Program-made: the position numbers and the translations under genes
Shown: positions 56,119 through 64,000 of the stretch, one piece after another
How the letters are laid out: every line of letters begins with the position of its first letter
Numbering within the stretch: the first letter of the stretch is position 1
The notes under the pieces: generated by a model
The model's input: only the letters and a program-made list of their open reading frames with translations
Databases searched by the model: none
What the model was told of the DNA's origin: nothing
Source of the DNA: Planctomycetota bacterium
GTDB taxonomy: Bacteria > Planctomycetota > UBA1135 > GCA-002686595
Direction of reading: 5' to 3'
Length of the DNA stretch: 64,000 nucleotides
Assembly: GCA_020638875.1 (NCBI GenBank)
Contig: JACKHS010000001.1
Span: 62,001-126,000 of the forward strand

Positions 56119-57537
56119 CTACAGGTCCTCCGCCGAGGTCACGCCCGAGAGCCGCACGGTCTCGGGTACTCGTAGTCGAGCTGGTGCGCCAGCGCGGCGG
56201 CCTGCCCTGAGTCCAGCACGCGCGGCGTGATGAAGATGATGAGGAGCTGGCGCTTCTGCTTGGCGTCGCCGTCGCTGCGGAACAGGCGCCCCACCAGCGG
56301 GATGTCCATGAGCAGCGGAACGCCCGTGTCGTCCTCGAGGATCGAGCGCTGCTGCAGCCCGCCGAGCACGACCGTGTGCTGGTCCTGCACGAGCATCACC
56401 GTCGAGATCGCGCGAGTGTCGAGCACCGGGATGCTCTCGAAGAAGTCGACCACGTTGGAGAGCTTCTGCTCGATCTTGACCTCGATGACGCCGCCCTCCT
56501 GGATGGTGGGCGTGACGTTCATCACCACCCCGGCCTCCTTGAACTCGACCTCGGACGAGCTCGAGCTGCCCGCGTTGCCGTCCCCCACGACCGTCTCGAC
56601 GGTCTGCTTGATGTAGGGGATCTCGGTCAGCACCTCGACCGACGCGGGCTCTTCGTCACCGCGAGCACGCGCGGCGAGGAGACGACGTTGACCCCACGTA
56701 GCGGGACAGCGCCGTCAGCGTCGAGTGCAGGGGCACATTCGTGTTGTCCAGCGTGAGCGAAAACTCGCCGTTGCCGGTCCCCAGGTTCTGCACGAGGGAC
56801 ACGACGTTCGGGCCGCCGTCGATGTCGACGCCGTTCATCGCGTGCGTGAGCCCGAGCTGGAAGTCCTGGTCGAGCATGAGCTCCACGAGCTCGACCTCGA
56901 GCAGCACCTGGCGCTTGAGCCGGTCGACGCCGTCGAGGTACTCGGCCACGAGCTCGACGTCGCGGGCGGTCCCGTCGATCATCACGTAGTTCTGCTCCTC
57001 GTTGACCACGAGGTGCGCGCTCGCGCCCACGAGCTGCTGCAGGTCGTCCTGGATGCTGGCGACGTCGATCGACTGCACCCGGAAGGTGCCGACCTGCGGC
57101 TGGCTGCCGTCGTCGGAGCGGACCCAGTACACGCCGGTCGGCTGCTCGACGAGCCGCAGGCCGTTCTGCGTGAGCAGCACGCCCAGCGCGTCGTCCAGCG
57201 TCACCGCCGGGAAGCTGGCGTCCACCGCGTAGTCGAGCCCGGCGTCGAGGTACATGTTGACCCTGGCCTTCTCCGCGATCAGGTGGATCGCGTTGGCCAG
57301 CGAGATGCCGCGCAGCTCGAAGGGGTAGCGCTCGTCGCCGGCGATGCGCGGGGTCTCCTCGCGCAGCGGCGTCGGCTTCGCGACCGGCTCGGCCGGCGGC
57401 GGGAGCTCGAGCAGGGGCGGCAGCTTCACCTCGGCCGCCTCCTCGGTGCGCGCGCGCTCGGGGATCGTGGGCGTGCCCTGGCAGCCGACGACGACGGCCG
57501 CGGTGGCGAGCAATAGCAGGTGCTTGCGAGTCTCCAT
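56119..57537 (-). CDS. gspD: type II secretion outer-membrane secretin GspD (two frame changes)
   Basis: A lipoprotein-type signal peptide (LLLLATAAVVVGCQGT) leads to a secretin N-domain (YPFELRGISLANAIHLIAEK), N1 repeats (VQSIDVASIQDDLQQLVGAS) and the C-terminal secretin (VVMNVTPTIQEGGVIEVKIE, DTRAISTVMLVQDQHTVVLG, PLLMDIPLVGRLFRS). Frames change near 56660 and at 56170; correcting the second gives a longer tail ending SGVTSAEDL with TAG at 56119-56121. It forms the outer-membrane pore. Shorter than enterobacterial GspD, with fewer N-domains. Confidence 0.88.
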
Positions 57538-57538
57538 C

Positions 57539-58313
57539 TCAGTCCTCGTGGGCCGTCGGGCCGGGCTCCGGGGTCTGCGGCGCCGCCTCAGGCGCTGCCG
57601 TGACGGGCGCGGGCGCCGCGCCGGGACCCTCGTCCGACTCGGCGGCGCGCGGACGCGTGCGCAGGGCCGGCAGGCCGACCGAGCGCACCTCGTCGCCGAG
57701 CGTCAGCTCGACGCGTCGGCGCGCGATGGCGCTCACCTGCACGCCGCCGGGCAGCACGTCGCCGACGCGCACGAGCTCGCCGTTGAGCAGCGCGAGCGAG
57801 TCCTCGGCGTCGAAGAGGATGGCGTTGACCTGCGCGTCGCGCGCGAACTCGCCCAGCACGTCGCGGCGCGGCAGCGGCCGGACGATCTCGCGGGGCGCGA
57901 GCTGGGGACCAGGGGTCTCGCTCGTGGCGCGCGCCTCCAGGCGCCCGAAGAGCTCGTCGAGGTCGACGCGCTCGCGACCGCGCGCGCTCGTGACCTGCTC
58001 CATCTGCTGGAGCGCTTCCTTCAGCGAGGTCCCCAGAGTCCGTCACGCGCGTGCCGTGCGGCGTGGCGTCGGTCGCGCCAGGCAGGGGCGCATCTTCGGC
58101 GCCGGGCATCGGGACGGACTCGCCGCCGGGCTGCGCGATCAGCTCCGCCTGGAGCGCCGCGCCTCCCGACCCGGACTCTCCGCCGGGGAACGCCGGCGCG
58201 AATTCGCCGCCGTTCGCGACGTCGGGGCGGTCGGTGCTCGCGGGCTGGACGACGCCCATGATGAGCTGCGGCGTCCAGATGGCGACGCTGAGGACCACCA
58301 GGCCGGCGGTCAT
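57539..58313 (-). CDS. GspC/PilP-like inner-membrane linker (one frame change)
   Basis: It begins MTAGLVVLSVAIWTPQLIMG, a single transmembrane anchor, then a long Pro/Gly/Ala linker, a frame change near 58030 (RVTDS to LGTSLKEALQQMEQ), and a C-terminal domain with NAILFDAEDSLALLNGELVR and VGDVLPGGVQVSAIARRRVE like the homology region of GspC or PilP. These proteins connect the inner-membrane platform to the secretin. The stop overlaps the region just before gspD. AAGAAGAAGG precedes the ATG. Assignment is by position and domain pattern. Confidence 0.65.
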
Positions 58314-58327
58314 GACCTTCTTCTTCT

Positions 58328-58961
58328 TCAGGTTCGCTTGGGGATCTCCGTGCCGGAGCCGGACTCCGTGTGCGAGGCGGGGACGGGGATGGACTGATGG
58401 AGGCCGAGCGTGACCTGCTGCTCGAAGCGCGCGGCGTCCGTGGAGCTGCGGTGCATGCGCACGTCGAGGACGGTCGTCAGGTAGCCCAGACGGGTGAGCA
58501 GCTCGACGAGGTCGGCGAGCTGCTGCGGGCTCGCGTGACCCGAGAGGCTGACCTCGGCGCGCGCGATGGCGTCGTCCAGGCGCGGGAAGGGCGCCTCCTC
58601 GAAGCGCCCCACCGCGACGGTCTCGAGCTCGAACCCGGAGGCCTCGGCGACGAGCGTCACCAGCGCGCGCACGTCCACGCGCGAGAGCCCTTGCGGCAGG
58701 TCCGCGCGCAGCGCGCCGGCGGAGCTCCTGGAGCCGGTCGAGCCCGCCAGCGTCGGAGAAGTCGCGCGCCTCGGCGCTCAGCGCGTTCAGCCGCGCCTGG
58801 GCGTCGACGAGCGCGTGGTGACGCCCCTCGGTCGAGCGGAGCCGGTGCAGCGGCACGCCGAGCGCGCCGAGCAGCACGGCCGCGCCGGCCACCACGCGCG
58901 CGAAGCTGCGCAGCCGGGCGACCAGGCCCGCGGAGGTCAGGTTCTCGACGTGCGTGATCAA
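58328..58961 (-). CDS. GspM/PilO-like inner-membrane protein (one frame change)
   Basis: It starts TTG 58961 inside the upstream stop (TTGA). The N-terminal helix LVARLRSFARVVAGAAVLLG with an adjoining helical stretch (VDAQARLNALSAEARDFSDA) is followed, after a frame change near 58725, by a ferredoxin-like domain (DDAIARAEVSLSGHASPQQL, DLVELLTRLGYLTTVLDVRM). This architecture, one membrane helix, coiled coil and ferredoxin-like fold, is that of PilO/GspM. Located between the GspL-like and GspC-like genes as expected. Confidence 0.65.
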
Positions 58962-60414
58962 GAGGTCCCTCCCAGGCGCGCGTGCACCGAGAACTCCACG
59001 ACGTCCGCGCCGCCGTCGAGGCGCACCGGGAGGTCGATCCAGACGTCCTCGAAGCCAGGCAACGCCTCGAGCGCGCGCGCTGGCAGCGCGCGATGGCCTC
59101 GAAGCGCCTCGACGGACTCGCCGAAATGGCGCGTGCAGCGCGACCTCGCGGCCGGTGCCCAGGTCCCGCCCCACGTTCACGCCGAGCAGCGAGGTGCGCT
59201 CGTTCAGCGCGGTCGCGAGTGACGCGCACAACTCGTCGAAGTCGAGCCCGGACTCGAGCACCGCGTCGGTGCGCGTCATCACCGCGAGGACGCCCTGCGC
59301 CTCCGCGGTCGCGCGCGCTCCGCTGGCGCTCCAGATGGCTGATCTCGCGCGCCACCTCGCGCGCGCGCTCCATGTGGCCCTCCAGCGCCTGCACCCGCAC
59401 GTCCACCTGGTCGCTCAGCATCACGAAGAGCATGGAGGCCGTGCCCAGGAGCGCGGCAGCCGCGGTGGCGAGCACCATCGGGCGCTCGGGCAGCGGGAAG
59501 GTCAGGCTGGGCGTGAACGGTCCGTCGACCAGCGCGCACTCGAGCAGCGCGATGCGGCCGAGCTGCGGGTGGAGGGCCCTCGCGGGGCGCGGGGCCGTCC
59601 TCGGGCGGCGCGGGCCAGGCCTTCACGCGCGAGCCCGGGCAGCGCGATCGAGATCGCGTTGCTCACGAGGCGGCCGCGGTCGGGGTGCAGGCCGACGACG
59701 CACACGTCGCGCAGCGGGTGCCGCGCCGCGTACGGCGCCAGTAGCCCGCGGTCGTCTTGATCGACTGCAGCAACGAGGCCACCAGCTGCGGCGCCTCGAG
59801 CAGGTCGCCCTCCAGGGTCTCGACGGTCAGCAGCTCCTCGTCGCAGAAGAGCGATATCTGGATCGACCGGCGACCCACGAGGACGCACAGGGCGCCCTCG
59901 CCCGGCTCCTCGCGCAGGGAGGCCGCGCGGTCCAGGGCGCCGAGCGCCACCGAGGTCACGCGCCGCGTGCGCAGCCCGCGCCGCCGCAGACCGAGCGCCA
60001 GCTCGCGCGCCAGCCCGCGCTCCATGGCGGCCAGGAGCCAGCGACCCGGCTTCCCGTCGCCGGGTGGAGCCTGCTGTGCCGCGCTGAAGTAGGGCGCCTC
60101 GGCCGGCTCGCCGCAGGCCTGGACGGCCTTGCGCGCGAGCACCTTGGTCAGCTCGTGCTTGCCGAGCTCGGGCAGCTCCACCAGGCGCTGGTGGACCACG
60201 CCGTCGCGCAGGGCCAGCAGCGACGTTGCGCGCCGTCCCGCCCGCGGCCTGACGGACCTCGAGCGCGGCGCGCAGGTAGTCGGCTGCGGCGCTGCCTTCG
60301 ACGGGGCCGCTCGCGTAGCGCGGGCGGCCCTCGGCGTCGTAGTCGAGCCCACTCCACCTCGGTGGAGGACAGGGCCAGCACGCCGTGTCGGCTGAGCTTC
60401 GGAGTCGGGGACAT
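58958..60414 (-). CDS. GspL-like (PilM plus PilN) protein, heavily frame-broken
   Basis: ATG 60414 opens MSPTPKLSRHGVLALSSTEV. Joining several frames gives an actin-like PilM part (SLLALRDGVVHQRLVELPEL, ALCVLVGRRSIQISLFCDEE, AARHPLRDVCVVGLHPDRGR), then without a stop a transmembrane helix (MVLATAAAALLGTASMLFVM) and a PilN-like periplasmic part ending VEFSVHARLGGTS. A single chain with cytoplasmic actin-like and periplasmic domains is the GspL design. At least five frame changes occur, so separate pilM and pilN genes cannot be excluded. It anchors GspE to the membrane platform. Confidence 0.6.
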
Positions 60415-60545
60415 GGGGCTCTCGTGGGGACTTGAGAACGCCGCCGGGCGGGAGTGCACACTGGCCACGCGAGGCTCTCCTCCTCGCGCGGCCCCTCGAG
60501 CGCCGTACCGCCTCGCTCGCGCGGAGCGGCACGCGCGCGCCTGGA

Positions 60546-61119
60546 TCAGTAGTAGACGAGCACGTAGAGGTGCTTCGAGGACGACGAGTAGCGCACGCGG
60601 CCGGTGGTCGACCAGGTCCCGCCGATGCCCGCGTCGATGGCCTGGTCGATGCGCTGCGCCGCGTCGGCGGGCACATTCGACAGCCACAGCATGTTGCCGT
60701 CCGAGGTCACGTCCTCGGTGCCGTCACCGTCCACGTCGAAGCCGGTGAGCCAGCCGTTCGCGGTCACGGTGTTGTAGAGGTGCAGCGAGCCGCTGGCGAA
60801 GGGGTTCTGCTGGTGCGTCAGGGGCCCCTCGAGGTACGGGCCGTCCCAGCTCGCGGCGGTCTGGTTGGCGGACAGCTTGCGGTGCGTGCCGGCGTAGCCG
60901 GAGTACTCGTAGGCGTACGTCCCAGTGTCCGCGTTGTAGGCGGCGCAGGCCGTCTTCAGCGTGCTGACGAGCTGCACGATCTTGCCCGTGCGGCCCTTCT
61001 CGAGCATGCCGCCGGCGCGAAGCGCGAGCGTGGCGGCCAGGATCGAGAGGATCGAGACCGCGACGACGATCTCCATGAGCGAGAAGCCCCGCGGGGCCGG
61101 AGTTCGGAGTGGACTTCAT
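60546..61119 (-). CDS. pseudopilin (GspG/H-like), first gene of the secretion operon (one frame change)
   Basis: ATG 61119 reads MKSTPNSGP, then after a one-base change within GGCCCCGCGGGG near 61095 continues as RGFSLMEIVVAVSILSILAA, a class III prepilin signal with G|F cleavage and Glu at +5. The mature domain includes STLKTACAAYNADTGTYAYE, GWLTGFDVDGDGTEDVTSDG (a possible calcium site as in GspG) and ends SSSSKHLYVLVYY. Divergent from the gspG-like gene at 61314; the 194-bp gap likely holds both promoters. The next operon gene starts after a 131-bp gap. Confidence 0.78.
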
Positions 61120-61313
61120 GATGGTTCAGGGGTTCTTTCTCGGACCTCCTCCCCGCGGGACGGGGACGGCGAGGGGAGCGGTCCTCGGGGCGAGACCGCT
61201 TCGCAGCAGTTCTCGGATTCCCGGCGCCCCCGCTTGAGTCAACTCTGGAAACTGAGAGGTCTCCTTGTCGCCCGCTCGCCGACGGGGGTTAAGGGGAGCC
61301 CGCCAGACGGTCG

Positions 61314-61852
61314 ATGGACGGGGCGTGCCCCCCTCGCCATGAGAACGTCCCCCGACGCCGCGGCTTCACGCTGCTCGAGCTGGTGATCGTGATCACCCTG
61401 ATCTCGATCCTCGCCGGCGCGGTCACGCCGAGCCTGCAGCGCCAGGTCCAGCGCTCGCGCGACGCGCGTCGCCTCGCCGACATCCGCGCCGTCTGCACCG
61501 CGATCGACAACTTCTACGCCGACAAGGGCCGCTGGCCGGCCGCGGACGACAGCCCCTCGCACGGCGACTGGGACGTCTCCTACGACGGCGACTTCATCTC
61601 GGAGCTGCGCGCGACGGGCTACCTGCCGAGGACGTGCGCGACCCGCTCAACGACGAGACGTACCACTACCGCTACCACGTGTACCCCAAGGGCGCGCACG
61701 GCTGCGACGGCGAGACGTCCTTCTACGTGATCGGCATCCGCAACTTCGAGAGCGAGAGCTTCGGCGCGCAGAACTCGGGCTACTTCCAGTGCGACGGGCG
61801 CAACTGGGGCGAGGAGTTCGCCTTCGTCACCGGAGCCGGCGCGACCTACTGA
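61314..61852 (+). CDS. GspG-like pseudopilin, divergent from the secretion operon (one frame change)
   Basis: The prepilin signal PRRRGFTLLELVIVITLISI is followed by a helix and QVQRSRDARRLADIRAVCTA, typical of GspG. Near 61632 the frame changes (GYLP to EDVRDPLNDETYHYRYHVYP, a probable base missing in CCGAGG), continuing to VIGIRNFESESFGAQNSG and ending FAFVTGAGATY. The start used is ATG 61314, which gives a 16-residue leader; a closer ATG at 61339 would need another frame correction. It probably forms part of the pseudopilus. Confidence 0.78.
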
Positions 61853-64000
61853 GCGGCCCTCAGGGGTAGCGCAGCGGGGAGCGCGAGCCGCGCCTCGCGC
61901 GCGACCTCCCACTCGTAGCAGCTCGCGCGGTCGCCGCGCGAGCGCGCCGGGCAACGGGTCGACGGGCCACACGCGCGCTCGCCGTCCTCGGCCGCCGCGA
62001 GCACGCGCAGCGGGCCGCCACCGCCGCTGAACTCCCCGCGCAGCACCGGCACGCCGCCGGTCTCGAGCTGCACGAGCGTCTTCTCGCTCGCGACCTCGCG
62101 CACGATCAGGCTGCCGTCGCGCGAGGCGGTCATCACGAAGCGCGCCGTCGGGCGAGAAGCACCCGCCGCTGAGCGCGCCCTTGGGGTAGTCGTTGACGCG
62201 CATGTCCTTGCCGCTGGGCAGGTGCACGACCTTGAACGCACCACGCCCCGAGGGCCCGGTCAGCAGCACGCGCTCGCCGTCGCTCGACCAGCTCACCGCG
62301 GTCGCGGCGAGCGTCTGCGAGCGCGTACGCGTCGGCGCGCCGTCCGCCGCCGCGCGGAAGTCGAGCAGCACGCGGCCGTCGACGCCGACGAGCGCGACGA
62401 CCTCGCCGCCGCGCGGGTCCGCGGCCAGGTCGATGACGCGCGGCACGCCCTCGACCTCGAGGTCGCGCCGCCAGCGGCACGTGCCGTCCGCGAGGTCGAA
62501 GCCCAGCAGGTCGCCGCGCTCCTCGGCGACGACGACCAGGCCCGCGCCCTCGCACGCCACCGCCGCGGTGGCCCGCCCGCCCGCGTCGAGCACGCGCGCG
62601 CCCTCGCCGGCCGAGGGCAGCAGCGTCACCGCCGCGCCGTCGACGAGCAGCGCGCCGTCGGCGAGGTACGCGAGCCGGCGCGGCTCGGCGACGGCGCTCC
62701 AGCGCCCGGCCGTGTCGCCGTCGGGGCGCCAGCGCCACACGCCGGCGGCGCCGCAGACCGCGACCTCGGCACCGTCGCGCGAGAACGTCGCGCCGCGCGG
62801 CCCCGCACCGGGGGAAGCTCGCCTCCGTGAGCAGCTCGCCCGCGCCGGCGCCCGACCCGGGCGTGGCCCACAGGCGCACGCGCCCGTTGGCGGCGAGCGT
62901 CAGCGCGCGCTCGCCGTCCGGCGCGAAGCACGCGTCGACCAGCGTGCCGCCGCCGCCGTCGAGGCGGTACACGTCGGGCCGCGGGCCGCCGAACCAGACC
63001 TGCACGACCGGCGCGGGGGTGCGCGCGACGACCGCGTCGCCGTCGGCGGACCAGCAGAGCTCCTGCGTCTGCAGCAGTCCCTCGAAGGTCGCCACGCGCC
63101 GCCCGCTCGCGACGTCGAACAGCCGCACGTCGCCGGCGGTCGAGGCCACCGCGAGGCGGCGACCGTCGGGCGAGGCGGCCACGTCGCGCACGTCGGTGGG
63201 CGCGCTCTCGGCGAGGCGGCGCGGGCGGCCGGCGGCGTCGTGCAGCTCCCAGTGCAGCGCGCCGACGCGCCGCTTCGCGACGAAGGTCAGCCCGCACTCC
63301 GGCAGCTCCTCGCGGTAGGCCTCGTCGTCGGCGAGCGGCGCCGGCGCGCGCGCGGCCAGCGCGTCGAGCGCGCGCGCGCGCGCGGGGCCCGCGAGCTCGC
63401 GCGCGCGCTCGCGACGTCGACCGCGAGCGCCTCGCCGGCGGCCTCGACGACGAGCGCCGCGCCGCCGTCCAGCGCGACGAAGGCGACGCGCTCCACGCCC
63501 GCGCCCAGCGCGCGCGTGCGCAGCAGCTCGCGCCGCGCGTCGAGGTCGTACACGACGGCCGTGCCGTCCTCACCGCCGCAGGCCCCGAGGGGTCCGTCGA
63601 CCGCCACGCAGCTCGACCCGCCCGCGTGCGCGGCCCAGCTCGCCACCTGGCGGCGGCTCTCGAGCTCGTAGAGCCGCGCGCTGCCGTCGGAGAGCGCCGC
63701 GAACACGCGGCGGCGGTCGGGCGTCAGCTCGATGTCGCGGAACAGCCGCGCCGGGCTGCCGTCGAGCTCGCCCTTGAGGTAGCAGCGCTCGAGCGCCGCG
63801 TAGAGCGCGCTGCGCGTCTGGTAGGTGGGCTCGCGCTGCACGGCCTCGATGCCGAGGATCAGCGCCGCGGCCGGGTCCTGGTCGAGCAGCGAGACGGTGC
63901 GCTCGGCGAGGTGCCGACCGAGCGCGTGCTCGAGCGCGACGTCCTTGAGCCCCAGCAGGTACAGCGTCCAGACCAGGCCCAGCGACAGCAGCAGCACCAG
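61846..64000 (-). CDS. WD40-repeat protein, probably C-terminal part of a membrane kinase (partial, frame-broken)
   Basis: It runs off the right edge. At the edge is a transmembrane helix (LVLLLSLGLVWTLYLLGL), then a helical segment LAERTVSLLDQDPAAALILG typical of the linker between kinase and WD40 repeats in planctomycete Ser/Thr kinases. Repeats such as RRVFAALSDGSARLYELESR, RRLAVASTAGDVRLFDVASG and DGERALTLAANGRVRLWATP follow over several frames (changes near 63400, 62810 and 62150). The last frame stops at 61846, inside the end of the gspG-like gene, so the true end is uncertain. The kinase domain, if present, is outside the window. Confidence 0.65.

Overview
This is a very GC-rich bacterial window that reads best as a planctomycete, probably a marine or sediment member of the lineage whose exported proteins end in a Cys-rich module with a 'WYRD' motif. 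The evidence is an ECF sigma factor of the Sig-70_X6 kind followed by a PknB-type kinase with TPRs, a DUF1080 lipoprotein, a CotH/lamin-tail protein, FG-GAP/VCBS and HAF repeat exoproteins, and a planctomycete-style type II secretion operon. This taxonomic call is an inference; no rRNA or tRNA gene was recognised in the window.

Layout. 1-4267 (minus): a tight LysW-carrier operon (lysW-X-Y-Z-J-K, lysK cut by the window edge) for lysine and/or ornithine/arginine synthesis. 4612-16693: envelope genes, namely an alpha/beta hydrolase lipoprotein, a protein with many CxxC repeats, a DUF1080 lipoprotein, an M28 peptidase, a heterodimeric ABC exporter, a duplicated parvulin-type foldase and a HAF-repeat exoprotein. 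16933-20223: ECF sigma factor plus Ser/Thr kinase with TPRs. 20230-24290 (minus): radical SAM, GT2 and GT39 genes in an overlapping operon. 24300-33522 (minus): two FG-GAP/VCBS exoproteins, a two-helix membrane protein, a GT9 glycosyltransferase and a CotH/LTD protein. 33800-41300: a tungsten aldehyde:ferredoxin oxidoreductase apparently fused to a MoaD-like domain, a site-2 protease, an SLC12-like transporter, another WYRD exoprotein and a small lipoprotein.

41417-52224 (plus) is the most notable region. A membrane polyferredoxin fused to TPRs precedes a compact operon had-oah-dch-bcrC-bcrB-bcrA-bcrD-SDR-GNAT. It encodes a Thauera-type, ATP-dependent (class I) benzoyl-CoA reductase with the three enzymes that take the dienoyl-CoA to 3-hydroxypimeloyl-CoA, i.e. 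the central part of anaerobic aromatic degradation. 52335-61852 is a type II secretion/type IV pilus-like system (pseudopilins, GspF, E, D and C-, M- and L-like proteins, plus a divergent gspG), a plausible exporter for the WYRD proteins. The right edge holds a partial WD40-type protein.

Quality note. Many genes between 17.6-23 kb, 33.8-35.9 kb, 42.6 kb and 51-64 kb are split by single-base frame changes, several at short C/G runs, whereas 0-16 kb and 43.3-51.0 kb are intact. I treat most as assembly errors and give whole-gene spans; this should be verified against reads.
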